This document shows, in pieces, positions 8,494 through 17,558 of a DNA stretch of 64,000 nt (position 1 is the first letter of the stretch; each line of letters opens with the position of its first letter). A model generated the notes under the pieces. It did not search any database, was not told where the DNA came from, and saw only the letters and a list, made by a program, of their open reading frames with translations. Source of the DNA: Pseudarthrobacter phenanthrenivorans Sphe3 (GTDB lineage Bacteria > Actinomycetota > Actinomycetes > Actinomycetales > Micrococcaceae); contig NC_015145.1 of assembly GCF_000189535.1 (NCBI RefSeq), positions 2,232,001 through 2,296,000 on the forward strand, read 5' to 3'. A program made the translations under genes and the position numbers.

Positions 8494-8704
8494 GTCCGAC
8501 CTCCTGTTGAACTGCCGGCATCCATGCCGGCGTCCCTGCCGGCCCTCAGCAGCGCTGCCTGCGGCCGGGGAGGTTAGTCCCCGGCAATGTCCACTCGCCT
8601 GAGCACGAAGTGGTGTCCTGGGACCAGTCTAGGAGAAAGGTTTGAGGCTTGAAACGTCCCATTACCAAAGATTCGCTAAATTCCTGCTCAACATGGTGCG
8701 CTGC

Positions 8705-8747
8705 GGGACCTTCTTCCCTATGCCGCCGGGACTCCCCGTCCTAGGCT
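8705..8747 (+). promoter_or_regulatory. DosR-like box and -10, leaderless promoter of PPOX operon 1
   Basis: Box GGGACCTTCTTCCC (8705-8718; 11 of 14). TAGGCT (8742-8747) follows after 23 bp. The ATG at 8754 is 6 nt after the hexamer, so translation should begin at the first base of the transcript. No Shine-Dalgarno sequence is visible. Confidence 0.7.
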
Positions 8748-8753
8748 ACGGCC

Positions 8754-9215
8754 ATGGATACAGCAGCATCAGAGCCGGAAGCGGAAAGCCTGGGAGTCCA
8801 CGATTGCTGGAGGTACCTCCGGTCGACGTCGATCTGCAGGATTGCCTTCGTGCACACCGGCAAGGTGGAAATCTTCCCGGTCAACTACGTGCCGAGCAAC
8901 GGGACTTTGCTCGTTCGCACAGGCAGGGGAACCAAGCTGGACGCAGTAAAGGAACGGACGGCCGTGTCACTGGAAGCTGACGGGCTGAACCAGTACGGCA
9001 CCATCGCCTGGAGCGTGGTGGTGAAAGGCCACGCTGCTGAAGTCCACGACGCTGAAGAGTTCCAGGACGCGGCCGACGCCGGGCTGTCACCGTGGCAGGC
9101 AGGGCCGAAGAACAGCCTCATCCGGATAACGCCCGAGGAGATCACCGGCCGGCGGTTTGTCATCGCGCCGCCCAACAGCTGGTGGGCACCGCAGGAACCG
9201 GCAGACAGAGCCTGA
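8754..9215 (+). CDS. PPOX-fold (pyridoxamine 5'-phosphate oxidase-like) protein 1
   Basis: Small split-barrel protein of 153 aa of the type that binds FMN, F420 or heme; the cofactor is not determined. Seen: CWRYL near the start, FPVNYV, TGRGTKL, WSVVVKGHA and a C-terminal block SPWQAGPKNSLIRITP...ITGRRF. Two homologues with the same order of blocks lie at 25124-25606 and 26315-26785. No signal peptide, so cytoplasmic. It is the first gene of a run with a tandem USP (29 bp gap) and a P-type ATPase (21 bp gap). The ATG fits a leaderless start. Enzymatic role unknown. Confidence 0.8.
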   Translation: MDTAASEPEAESLGVHDCWRYLRSTSICRIAFVHTGKVEIFPVNYVPSNGTLLVRTGRGTKLDAVKERTAVSLEADGLNQYGTIAWSVVVKGHAAEVHDAEEFQDAADAGLSPWQAGPKNSLIRITPEEITGRRFVIAPPNSWWAPQEPADRA

Positions 9216-9244
9216 AACCCCGACCAACGCCAGGAAGGCAACCC

Positions 9245-10120
9245 ATGGACGCAACCAAACCCATCGCCGTCGGGCTCACCGACTCCTCCCCTTCCAGTGC
9301 CGCCCTGCTGTGGGCAACGGCCCGCGCCCGCCGGCTCAAGGTGCCGCTGGCAGTGGTGCATGTGCTGGATGACCGATGGATGGCGGGCGAGGCCCTGGAG
9401 GCCCTGCCCTACATCGACGTCCTGCGGAAATCCGGGCTGGACATGCTTAAGCAGGCCGGTGACCGTATCCGGGCTGAGGAACCTGATGTGCAGGTGACAA
9501 CGGAACTGTTGGAGGGCAGCGTGGGCGCCGCCCTGGGTGACTACTCCCGGAACGCCTCCATGCTGGTACTGGGCAGCAGCGGCCATTCACGCGGGGCGCT
9601 GACGGACCGGGCCCTCCAGGCCGCCGCCACGGCCGAATCCCCCGTGGCGGTGATCGGGCCGGGCCAAGCCGACGGACATGGCGTGGTGGTGGGCGTGGAT
9701 GGGTCCAGGGAGTCCACCCAGGCTGTGGCCTTTGCAGCCGCCGAGGCGGACGCACTGGGCGAGGAACTGACCGTCCTTTACGCCTTCACCGGTCCCAACC
9801 GATGGATCAAGGCCGGACTGCCGTCCAGCACTTTCGCTGAACATGTGGTCGAAGAAGAACAGATCGTGTTGTCCGAAACGGTGGCGGGACTCCGCCAGGA
9901 CTACCCCGGCCTTGCCGTGAATGGAGTCCTTGAGACGGTCATGGAGCCCGCCGATGCCCTGGTCCAGGCAGCCTCCGGAGCCAGGCTGCTGGTCCTGGGC
10001 AGCAGGGGCCGGGGAAGCTTCAGCAGGCTGCTCCTGGGGTCCACGGCGCACGCCGTCCTGACCCAGCCGCCATGCCCTACGGTGATCACCCGGCTGAAGA
10101 AAACCCGGCAGGAAAAGTGA
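9245..10120 (+). CDS. Universal stress protein, two UspA domains
   Basis: Encodes 291 aa with two UspA domains. Domain 1 (about 1-140) begins PIAVGLTDSSPSS and has GSSGHSRG without the canonical nine-residue spacing to Gly-Ser. Domain 2 (about 148-290) begins VVVGVDGSRES and has GSRGRGSFSRLLLGS, which is the full ATP-binding motif G-2x-G-9x-G-S. So only the second half looks competent for nucleotide binding. The ATG at 9245 follows AGGAAGG; earlier in-frame codons lie inside the PPOX gene. Tandem USPs of this size are typical DosR-regulon members in M. tuberculosis (for example Rv2005c and Rv2623). Confidence 0.9.
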   Translation: MDATKPIAVGLTDSSPSSAALLWATARARRLKVPLAVVHVLDDRWMAGEALEALPYIDVLRKSGLDMLKQAGDRIRAEEPDVQVTTELLEGSVGAALGDYSRNASMLVLGSSGHSRGALTDRALQAAATAESPVAVIGPGQADGHGVVVGVDGSRESTQAVAFAAAEADALGEELTVLYAFTGPNRWIKAGLPSSTFAEHVVEEEQIVLSETVAGLRQDYPGLAVNGVLETVMEPADALVQAASGARLLVLGSRGRGSFSRLLLGSTAHAVLTQPPCPTVITRLKKTRQEK

Positions 10121-10141
10121 CAGGCAGGACTCCCTGACCTC

Positions 10142-12655
10142 GTGATGTTCGAAGCCGGGGAAAGCAGCGCACGCCATCCGGCTCCGGCCACGCCCGGAGC
10201 CGGCCCTGCCCGGGAAGGCCTGTCCTCGGCTGAAGTCCGGCAACGGACGGAGGAGGGAAGGGTCAACCGCATCCCGGGCGCCACCAGCCGCAGCATCTGG
10301 GAAATTGTCCGTGCCAACGTCCTGACCCTGTTCAACGGCATCGTGGCGGGAAGCTTCATCCTGCTGTTCGTGCTGGATCAATGGCGGGACGCCCTTTTTG
10401 GCTTCTCGGCACTGGGGAACTCCCTGATCGGCATCATCCAGGAATACCGCGCCAAGCAGTCCCTGGACCGGCTCGCCATCCTCCACGCCGCCAGGAGCAG
10501 GGTCATCAGGGACAGCCTGCCCCGCCAGGTCCCGGCGGAGGAACTGGTCCCCGGCGATGTCGTGCTCCTCAGCGCCGGCGAACAGGTCAGCGCCGACGTG
10601 CGCCTCCTGGACGACGGATACGTGGAAGCGGACGAGTCGTTCCTGACCGGTGAATCCGAGCCAGTGCCCAAGTACCCCGGAATGGTGCTGCTGTCCGGGT
10701 CCCTGATCATGGAGGGCTCGGGCCAGGCAGTAGTCATCCGGGTGGGTCCGGACACGTTCGCCTACAAACTCACCGCTGAGGCCAAACGCTTCTCGCTGGT
10801 CACGTCCGAGATCCGCGCGGGGCTGGACAGGATTCTGGGCGTCATAACGTGGCTTCTGCTGCCCACCGCCCTGCTCGTAACCCATGCGCAGATCCAGAAT
10901 GCGGGCGGCTGGTCCGAGGCGTTCACGTCCGGCCGGTGGATTCCGGCAGTCGTTGGCGTAGTGGCCAGCATCATCTCCATGGTCCCCCTGGGGCTGGTTC
11001 TGCTTACCAGCGTGGCCTTCGCGGTGGGCGGGGTCCGGCTGGCCCGCCACATGGTCCTGGTCCAGGAGCTCGCTGCCGTTGAGGTCCTGGCCCGGGTGGA
11101 CGTCCTCTGCCTGGACAAAACCGGCACCCTGTCTTCGGGAGCCATCGCCTTCGACGCCGTCCATGATGCAGGTGTGCCGCCACCGGACGGGTGGAAGCAA
11201 GCCCTCGAATGGTTTGGCGCCAAGGCCGAAGCCAGCACCACCGCCGCATCCATCGGTGCGGCTTTTCCGGCCGGGAGAGTCCTGCAGGAGGCTTCTTCCG
11301 TGGCATTCACCTCAGCGCAAAAATGGAGCTCGGTGACCTTCCGGCCCGGTTCGGGCGCGGCCGGCACCTGGGTTCTTGGCGCACCTGATGCCGTCCTCAG
11401 GGGATCGCCCTCCCAGGACCACGCCCACGGGCGGGCCGCGGCGTTGGCGTCCACCGGGCTGCGGACGCTGGCGCTGGCCCACTTGCCGGGGCCGCTGCCC
11501 TCCGGAGCGGAAGGCGGCGCTTTGCCTTCCGGGCTGGTGCCGGCCCTGCTGTTGACCTTCCGTGAGGACATCAGGAGGGATGCGCCCGGAACGCTCGCGT
11601 ACTTCCGGGAGCAGGGGGTCACCCTGAAGATCATCTCCGGCGACGATCCCCGGACCGTGGGGGTCCTGGCCCGCGAATTGGGCTTCGGACCGGAAACGAC
11701 TGGTGCCCCGGCGAAGGGCAGCAGCACAGCGCAGGGCAGCAGTACGGGACAGGCTGGGGCATATGACGCCCGGGCCCTCCCCACCGACCCAGTCCTGCTG
11801 GAGGACGCGGTGGAGAACGTCCACGTCTTCGGGAGCGTCACGCCGGCCCAGAAACGCGACATGGTGCTGGCCCTGAAGCGGCGGGGACATACTGTCGCCA
11901 TGACCGGAGACGGTGTGAACGACGTCCTGGCGCTCAAGGAGGCCCACCTGGGTATCGCCATGGACACGGCATCGCCAGCAACCAAGGCAGTAGCCCGCCT
12001 TGTCCTCCTTGACGGACGCTTCGACAGGTTGCCGGCAGTGGTTGCCGAGGGCCGCCGCGCCATCAGCAACATCGAACGGGTTTCCATGGTGTTCCTCAGC
12101 AAGACTGTGTACATCACCATCATTTCGTTGACGTTCGCCCTGCTGCTGTGTCCCTTCCCCTTTCTTCCGCGCCAACTGTCCGTCCTTGACGGGCTGACCC
12201 TGGGCCTGCCGGCGTTCTTCCTTGCCTTGCAGCCAAGCGCCAGGCGGTACACACCAGGCTTCCTGAAGCGCTCGCTGGCTTTTTCGGTCCCGGCGGGGTT
12301 CTGCGCCGCATTGTGCGTTCTGGCCGTCAGCCTCTATGCCCACGCCGCCGCCAGGTTCAGCTCCGGGGAGATCCAATCGGCCGCGGTACTCACCCTTGCC
12401 CTGGTGGCGGCATGGATCCTCGTGGTGGCGTCCCGCCCGTTAACCCGGTCCAAGTCCCTCATCCTTGCCGGCATGTACGCCGGACTGGGCCTTCTGTTTA
12501 CCGTTCCCGCGGTGAAGGAGTTCTTCAGGCTCGAGTGGCCGCCGCCGGATCTTCTGGCCGCCACCGGCCTGGTGGCAGTGGCGGGCGGAGCGGCCATCGA
12601 AGCCGCCGCCCGTTTCCAGCGCCGCCTTGCCGCTGCGCCGGCAAATGCGCGTTGA
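10142..12655 (+). CDS. P-type cation ATPase, CtpE-like
   Basis: Membrane pump of 837 aa. Visible: LTGESEPV in the actuator domain, phosphorylation motif DKTGT with Asp near residue 325, SGDD in place of TGD in the nucleotide-binding region, TGDGVNDVLALKEA, and VFLSKTVY, a sequence typical of the CtpE-like group reported as calcium transporters in mycobacteria. About eight to ten membrane helices. Start: GTG at 10142 is directly followed by ATG at 10145; neither has a strong ribosome site, so translation may be coupled to the USP gene 21 bp upstream. Calcium as substrate is inference from the family. The insertion near residues 520-540 is Gly/Ser/Thr-rich (GSSTAQGSSTGQ). Confidence 0.85.
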   Translation: MMFEAGESSARHPAPATPGAGPAREGLSSAEVRQRTEEGRVNRIPGATSRSIWEIVRANVLTLFNGIVAGSFILLFVLDQWRDALFGFSALGNSLIGIIQEYRAKQSLDRLAILHAARSRVIRDSLPRQVPAEELVPGDVVLLSAGEQVSADVRLLDDGYVEADESFLTGESEPVPKYPGMVLLSGSLIMEGSGQAVVIRVGPDTFAYKLTAEAKRFSLVTSEIRAGLDRILGVITWLLLPTALLVTHAQIQNAGGWSEAFTSGRWIPAVVGVVASIISMVPLGLVLLTSVAFAVGGVRLARHMVLVQELAAVEVLARVDVLCLDKTGTLSSGAIAFDAVHDAGVPPPDGWKQALEWFGAKAEASTTAASIGAAFPAGRVLQEASSVAFTSAQKWSSVTFRPGSGAAGTWVLGAPDAVLRGSPSQDHAHGRAAALASTGLRTLALAHLPGPLPSGAEGGALPSGLVPALLLTFREDIRRDAPGTLAYFREQGVTLKIISGDDPRTVGVLARELGFGPETTGAPAKGSSTAQGSSTGQAGAYDARALPTDPVLLEDAVENVHVFGSVTPAQKRDMVLALKRRGHTVAMTGDGVNDVLALKEAHLGIAMDTASPATKAVARLVLLDGRFDRLPAVVAEGRRAISNIERVSMVFLSKTVYITIISLTFALLLCPFPFLPRQLSVLDGLTLGLPAFFLALQPSARRYTPGFLKRSLAFSVPAGFCAALCVLAVSLYAHAAARFSSGEIQSAAVLTLALVAAWILVVASRPLTRSKSLILAGMYAGLGLLFTVPAVKEFFRLEWPPPDLLAATGLVAVAGGAAIEAAARFQRRLAAAPANAR

Positions 12656-12657
12656 AT

Positions 12658-12701
12658 GTGACCTTTGGCTCTGGGCCTGCCCCGCGAAAGCCTGCCAGTG
12701 T
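12658..12701 (+). promoter_or_regulatory. DosR-like box and -10 upstream of zinc alcohol dehydrogenase 1
   Basis: Box GTGACCTTTGGCTC (12658-12671; 9 of 14 to the M. tuberculosis core, closer to the local consensus). CAGTGT (12696-12701) follows after 24 bp. Predicted start is near 12708, leaving a 19-nt leader that holds the strong ribosome site. Confidence 0.5.
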
Positions 12702-12726
12702 TGACGTACACGCATGAGGAGGAGAC

Positions 12727-13740
12727 GTGCTCGCTTGGTGGGTGGGCCGGCCCGGTCCCATATCTACGCATCCCCTGGTCACGGGTACTCGCGAGGACCC
12801 CAGGCCCGGCGCCAAGGAACTCCTGGTCGAGGTCAGCGTCTGCGGCATCTGCCGGACTGACCTCCACTTGGCTGAGGGCGACCTGGAGCCCCGCCGCCCG
12901 GGAGTGGTGCCGGGACACGAGGCCGTGGGGGTTGTGGTTGAATGCGGCCCTGGCACGTCCCGGTTCATGCCCGGGGACAGGGTGGGCGTGGCCTGGCTGG
13001 GAGGCGTCTGCGGGACCTGCCCTTACTGCCGCCGCGGCGACGAAAACCTGTGCTCCGCGCCGGTCTTCACAGGCTGGGACAGGGACGGCGGCTACGCCCA
13101 GAAACTCGTAGTCTCCCAGGACTTTGCCTACCTCATTCCCGACGTGTTCACAGATGAACAGGCGGCGCCGCTGCTGTGTTCCGGAATTATCGGCTACCGT
13201 GCCTTGAAACGCGCGGGCATCGTGCCCGGAGGGCGCCTGGGCATCTACGGCTTCGGCAGCTCAGCGCATCTGACCGCGCAGATGGCGATGCACCAGGGCA
13301 TGTCTGTCTATGTCATGACCCGCTCCGAGAGTGCCCGTGCCCTGGCCCGGGAACTCGGCGTGGAGTATGCCGGCGGCGCCCGCGACAAGCCACCGCAGCC
13401 GCTGGATGCGGCCATCCTTTTTGCCCCGGTGGGTGACCTGGTGCCTGTTGCCCTCCAGGCCCTTGATCGTGGCGGCACCCTGGCGATTGCCGGCATACAC
13501 CTGAGCGACATTCCCTCCCTGAACTATCAGGCACACCTGTTCCACGAGCGCCAGGTGCGGAGTGTGACAGCCAATACCCGTGCGGACGGGCAGGAATTCC
13601 TTGCGCTGGCAGCCGAAATCCCGCTGGCGCCAACCACCACCACGTATCCGTTCGACGCCGCCGGGAGGGCACTTGAGGACCTTGCGGCGGACAGGATCAC
13701 CGGATCCGCCGTCCTGCGGGTCCGTCCCGAAGGCGGCTAA
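12727..13740 (+). CDS. Zinc-dependent alcohol dehydrogenase family protein 1
   Basis: Cytoplasmic MDR oxidoreductase of 337 aa, expected to interconvert an alcohol and aldehyde with NAD(P)(H). Catalytic zinc ligands are visible as Cys42 in CGICRTD and His64-Glu65 in PGHEAVG. Structural zinc cysteines are 95, 98, 101 and 109 (CGTCPYCRRGDENLC). A Rossmann stretch GIYGFGSSAH follows. Start: GTG at 12727 after GAGGAGGAGAC, an excellent ribosome site; no upstream start is as good. It has its own DosR-like promoter and is followed by hsp20. An NADH-recycling role under low oxygen is inference. Confidence 0.85.
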   Translation: MLAWWVGRPGPISTHPLVTGTREDPRPGAKELLVEVSVCGICRTDLHLAEGDLEPRRPGVVPGHEAVGVVVECGPGTSRFMPGDRVGVAWLGGVCGTCPYCRRGDENLCSAPVFTGWDRDGGYAQKLVVSQDFAYLIPDVFTDEQAAPLLCSGIIGYRALKRAGIVPGGRLGIYGFGSSAHLTAQMAMHQGMSVYVMTRSESARALARELGVEYAGGARDKPPQPLDAAILFAPVGDLVPVALQALDRGGTLAIAGIHLSDIPSLNYQAHLFHERQVRSVTANTRADGQEFLALAAEIPLAPTTTTYPFDAAGRALEDLAADRITGSAVLRVRPEGG

Positions 13741-13749
13741 GTGCAGGCT

Positions 13750-13792
13750 GGGACCTTGGACTCTGGAACCGCGCCCGAATGAAGCGGAAGGT
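13750..13792 (+). promoter_or_regulatory. DosR-like box and -10 upstream of hsp20
   Basis: Box GGGACCTTGGACTC (13750-13763; 10 of 14). GAAGGT (13787-13792) follows after 23 bp. Predicted start is near 13799. Confidence 0.55.
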
Positions 13793-13836
13793 GGAATTGC
13801 CGGGAAACCCGGAGAAAGTTTAAGCAGGAGGCAAGA

Positions 13837-14259
13837 ATGACTGACCTGATGAAATGGTTTGATACCCGCCGCTCCCCCGTCGACCTGATCGAGCGGTTGT
13901 TCGAAGGCGAGACGGGGACGTCCGCCATCCGCGTTGAGGAACTGGTGGACGGCAACACCCTGGTGGTGCGCGCCGAGCTGCCCGGCATCGACCCGGAAAA
14001 GGACGTCGATGTGACAGTGTCCGACGGCGTGCTGGCCATTAAGGCACAGCGGCAGGAAAAGAAGGAACACAAGGAAAAGGACAGCTACCGTTCCGAGTTC
14101 CGCTACGGTTCGTTCGTGCGGCGGCTCCCGCTGCCTAACGGGGTCCAGCAGGCCGACGTTACTGCTTCATATAAGGACGGCGTCCTGGAGGTCCGGGCTC
14201 CCCTCCCCGACCAGGGGCAGGAGGCCGCAGCCTCGAAGATTCCCATCACCCGGGGCTGA
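13837..14259 (+). CDS. Small heat shock protein Hsp20 (alpha-crystallin family)
   Basis: ATP-independent holdase of 140 aa. The alpha-crystallin domain runs from about residue 28 to 125, with LVVRAELPGIDPEKD and the signature YGSFVRRLPLPNGV...A.Y.DGVLEV. The tail ends KIPITRG, which contains the IxI-type motif used for oligomer assembly. The ATG at 13837 follows GCAGGAGG. M. tuberculosis HspX (Acr) is the best-known DosR target, so its presence behind a DosR-like box supports the reading of the whole island. Confidence 0.92.
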   Translation: MTDLMKWFDTRRSPVDLIERLFEGETGTSAIRVEELVDGNTLVVRAELPGIDPEKDVDVTVSDGVLAIKAQRQEKKEHKEKDSYRSEFRYGSFVRRLPLPNGVQQADVTASYKDGVLEVRAPLPDQGQEAAASKIPITRG

Positions 14260-14266
14260 TGCCGGC

Positions 14267-14308
14267 GCCTGGTCCCGCAGCAGGGACCGCCCTGCAGCGG
14301 GACCAGGC
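14267..14308. terminator. Large hairpin between hsp20 and the GH65 gene
   Basis: GCCTGGTCCCGC (14267-14278) pairs with 14297-14308. A nested GCAGGG/CCCTGC pair extends the stem, with one A-A mismatch between the two parts. It lies 8 bp after the hsp20 stop and faces the end of the convergent GH65 gene, so it can serve both strands. Confidence 0.75.
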
Positions 14309-14350
14309 ACCAGGCACCACGCTGAATCCGTCATCCACCAGCTCAATCCG

Positions 14351-17266
14351 TCATGATGCGGCGGACCCTTCCGACGTGGCCGGCAGCTGGAAACTCCTGG
14401 CCTCCCCCGCCGGAAGGGCGGTGTCCGTGCCGTTGACGCGGACACTGATCGGGCCCGCATCCCCGGGGGCCGAGGCGATATTTATCTGCCCGTCCCTGAG
14501 CTCAATGTGCAGATGGTGTCCCCGGTAACGGACTTCGAAGGCTACGGCCCGCAGCCCGGTGGGCAGGTTGGGGGCGAACACGAGAGTGTCCCCGCTGAGC
14601 CTCAACCCTGCGAAACTGCGCTGGATCACATCGATGGTTCCCGCCATGGCGCCCAGGTGGATACCAGCCCGCGTGGTTCCATGCTGCGTATCGTCCAGGT
14701 CGGCGTCGAGCGCTTCCCGGAAACTGTCCCACGCCCTGTCCGCGTCCAGTGCTGACAGGACGGAGGCGTGGGCGACCCGGCTCAACGTGGACCCGTGCGC
14801 GGTCCTGGCGAGGTAATACTCGATGGTTCTGTTCAGCTGCTCCGAGGTGAAGGCGTACCCCAGCTCCCCGAGAAGTGTGAGCAGTCCCTCCTGGCCCAGG
14901 AGATAGGGGAGCATCAGGACATCGGCCTGCTTGGCAAGCTTGTACCGGTTGGTTTCGTCCCCTTCGGCTTCCAGGATCAGGTCCAGCCGTTCAATGTTGT
15001 CGTAGGTTTCCCGGTACCGCTCCCAGTCCAGTTCCTCCAGCTGCTCATACCCGGCAAACTGGCTGAGGACGCCGTCGGTGTGGAACGGGACGAACATCGC
15101 CCTTCCCACCTGCACCCAGCCGGCCACTTCCTCCTCCGTAATATCCAGGCGTTCCATGAGCTCGCCCATCTCATCCCCTTGGACCGTCTGCACGATCTCC
15201 GCGGCACGAAGGCAGGCCCAGGCCGCCATCACATTGGTGTAGGCGTTATCGTCCAGGCCCGGATCGGGACTGCCGGGGTAACCTGTGTGGTACTCATCCG
15301 GCCCCACCACACCGCGCAGATGGTAACGCCCGGTGTCGTGGCTGTACTGGCTGCGGGAAGTGAAGAACCGGGCAACGTCGATCACCAGTTCGGCACCACG
15401 GCGGAAAAGCCAGGCTTTGTCATTGGTGGCCTGGTAGTACTGCCAGGCATTGAAGGCCACCGCCAGCCCGGCATGCAGCTGCAGGTGCGAGTGGTCCCTG
15501 ACCCAGCGGCCGGACCTGTTGTTGTAGAGCCACTTGGGCGTCTCCTCGGTTCCGTCGCTGCCGCTCTGCCAGGGGAACTTCGCTCCGGCGAGGCCCAGGA
15601 CGGCAGCCGCGTGGCGGGCCGCGGGGAGCCGCCGCCACCGGTAGTCGAGGAGCGCGCGGGCAACGTCGGGCGTCCGGGCGGTCAGGAGCGGCAGGACGAA
15701 CAGCTCGTCCCAGAAGACGTGCCCCCGGTACCCCTCGCCGTGGAGTCCGCGGGCGGTGACGCCGGCGTCCAGTTCGGCGGTGTGGCGCGTCAGGGTCTGC
15801 AGCACATGGAATATGTGCAGGTTTAGGACCAGTCGCACCTGGACCGGCGCGTCGATGTCCACCAGGAAAGGATGCAGTTCGCGGTGCCAGGCTTTCAAGT
15901 GGGCCGCCAGCAGGGCGTCGACGTCATCGCCTGTCCGTTCCAGTACGCCACGCGCAGCAGATGCCGCGGACGAGATGGCCCGGTCCCGGGAGGTCACCAC
16001 AGCCACGGTCTTGCTGATTCTCGCGGGCGTACCGTCCACCAGGGGAACCTGGAAGGTCCGGAAATGGAACGCTCCCTTCCTGCCCGGCCGCCCTTCGTCC
16101 GGCTGCCCGGCCACGCGCGTGCGGAAGGCCGCGGCAATCCTGATGAGGCTTTGCGTTGTTTCGGCTTCGACGACGGCGATCTCTTCCGGGTGCGTTGCGC
16201 CGGTCCGGTCCACCAGGTGGATCCCCGGGCCGGACGACGGGTCCGGCGTATTGGCGTTCCTGACGCCGGCGTTGACACCGCTGCGCACCTCCACGGCACC
16301 GGACCAGCCCAGGGGTGTGACCAGCATGTCGAGGACCATCAGGTGCGGCTCTGCCATGGAAACGAACCTGCTCTGGACGATTTCCATTCGCCGCTTGTCG
16401 GCAGTTTCCACCAGCAGCCAACGCTCCAGGACAGCCCTGTGAAGATCCAGGGTGCGGCGTTCCCGCAGGACAGCCAAGCCGCCCGCGGACCACCATTGCC
16501 CGCGCCCCACCCGCAGGTCCAGCGGCAGGCAGTCGGGGGCGTTGACCAGGTGTTCCTCCACCAGCACTTCACCGGCGGCTTCCGCCGCCACCCGGTTGTA
16601 GATGCCGGCCAGGTACATGCCCGGGTACCGGAAGCCGCCGCCCTCCGGGGCAGCGCCCCGGACGGCGAAGTAGCCGTTCCCCAAGGTGGTGAGCGCCTCG
16701 CGGTGCCCTTCGTGGCCGCCGTCGAAACCCTCGTAGGTGAGCTGCCACGGATCGCCCGCCACCAGCCCCAGGTCCAGTTCGCTGACGTCGTTGAGGACAG
16801 CAAGGGCGCCGGCAGCCTCCAGTTCCCGCCGGGTGCCGCTCCGGTCGATCCCCACCACCAGTCCAAAACCGCCCCGGCGCGCCGCCTGCACGCCGGCCAC
16901 CGAATCCTCCACAACCACTGCATGGGACGGTGATACTCCCAGCCGGAAGGCGGCCGCCAGGAACACGTCCGGCGCCGGCTTCCCGCGCAGTCCGAGCTTT
17001 GCTGCGGCCGCCCCGTCCAGGATGACGCCGAAGAAATCCGGAATGCCGGCCGCGTCCAGTACCGAAGAGGCATTGCGGCTTGACGTGACCACCCCCATGG
17101 GGACACCGGCGTCGGCGAGCCTCTGCAGCAGCTGCAGCGTGCCGGGATACGTCTGGACTCCGTCCTGCCTCAGGCGCTCGAGGAAGAGCCGGTTCTTCAG
17201 GCCGCCCAGGCCAAAAGCCGTCCAGGCGCCGGGCTCGTCCGCCTCAGACCCACGGTCGATGCGCAC
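14351..17266 (-). CDS. GH65 disaccharide phosphorylase joined to C-terminal part of a HAD (beta-PGM-like) domain
   Basis: Open frame of 971 aa from a GTG at 17266. Residues 1-155 are the rear part of a HAD phosphomutase domain (VVTSSRNASS, VVEDSVAGVQAARRGG). The rest is glycoside hydrolase family 65, with GVVGPDEYHTG carrying the expected catalytic Glu and the usual DNAYTN block. In a complete fusion the GH65 half would phosphorolyse a glucose disaccharide such as trehalose or maltose to beta-glucose 1-phosphate, and the HAD half would turn that into glucose 6-phosphate, saving ATP. M. tuberculosis Rv2006 (OtsB1, DosR regulon) has the same type of architecture. Here the HAD nucleophile lies in another frame (see 17197-17517), so this open frame alone lacks HAD activity. 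It follows ppsA in the same direction. Confidence 0.8.
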   Translation of the reverse strand: MRIDRGSEADEPGAWTAFGLGGLKNRLFLERLRQDGVQTYPGTLQLLQRLADAGVPMGVVTSSRNASSVLDAAGIPDFFGVILDGAAAAKLGLRGKPAPDVFLAAAFRLGVSPSHAVVVEDSVAGVQAARRGGFGLVVGIDRSGTRRELEAAGALAVLNDVSELDLGLVAGDPWQLTYEGFDGGHEGHREALTTLGNGYFAVRGAAPEGGGFRYPGMYLAGIYNRVAAEAAGEVLVEEHLVNAPDCLPLDLRVGRGQWWSAGGLAVLRERRTLDLHRAVLERWLLVETADKRRMEIVQSRFVSMAEPHLMVLDMLVTPLGWSGAVEVRSGVNAGVRNANTPDPSSGPGIHLVDRTGATHPEEIAVVEAETTQSLIRIAAAFRTRVAGQPDEGRPGRKGAFHFRTFQVPLVDGTPARISKTVAVVTSRDRAISSAASAARGVLERTGDDVDALLAAHLKAWHRELHPFLVDIDAPVQVRLVLNLHIFHVLQTLTRHTAELDAGVTARGLHGEGYRGHVFWDELFVLPLLTARTPDVARALLDYRWRRLPAARHAAAVLGLAGAKFPWQSGSDGTEETPKWLYNNRSGRWVRDHSHLQLHAGLAVAFNAWQYYQATNDKAWLFRRGAELVIDVARFFTSRSQYSHDTGRYHLRGVVGPDEYHTGYPGSPDPGLDDNAYTNVMAAWACLRAAEIVQTVQGDEMGELMERLDITEEEVAGWVQVGRAMFVPFHTDGVLSQFAGYEQLEELDWERYRETYDNIERLDLILEAEGDETNRYKLAKQADVLMLPYLLGQEGLLTLLGELGYAFTSEQLNRTIEYYLARTAHGSTLSRVAHASVLSALDADRAWDSFREALDADLDDTQHGTTRAGIHLGAMAGTIDVIQRSFAGLRLSGDTLVFAPNLPTGLRAVAFEVRYRGHHLHIELRDGQINIASAPGDAGPISVRVNGTDTALPAGEARSFQLPATSEGSAAS

Positions 17267-17517
17267 CCCCTGGACGCCAGGAACTTCAGCACCCCTTCCT
17301 CCCGGGGAAGGCCGTCGACGTAGGTGCGGTAATCGGCTTTGGTAAAGGGTGAACGGTCAGCTGTGCCGGGAATCCGCGGGTCCTGCAGGATCCGGTCAAA
17401 CGCTTCTTTCCAGGCAGCCTGGTGCACCAGCGCGGTGTTGGTGACCACTCCGTCCAGGTCGAAAATTACGGCATCGAAGGGCGGCCTGGCGGCGGCTGCG
17501 GTGGGCGATGCGGTCAT
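17197..17517 (-). pseudogene. N-terminal HAD fragment of the same gene, separated by a 1-nt frameshift
   Basis: Starts with the HAD nucleophile motif VIFDLDGVVTNT and runs through YVDGLPREEG and KFLASRG, then leaves the homologous frame. The homologous sequence resumes one base off at VRIDRGSEADE in the downstream frame. The break falls on the C run at 17266-17270 (G run on the coding strand): five bases are present, and a sixth would restore a single fusion from 17517 to 14351. It could be a true mutation, phase variation, or a sequencing error. The ATG at 17517 lies 41 bp after the ppsA stop and has no clear ribosome site. Confidence 0.75.
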
Positions 17518-17558
17518 ATGACAGTGCTATCAGGAGGCGTTCCCGGCTGACAGTGCCG

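Noticed and set aside
8619..8632. GGGACCAGTCTAGG before dosS
   Set aside because: The half-sites are about 2 bp too close together and it lies far (126 bp) from the start.
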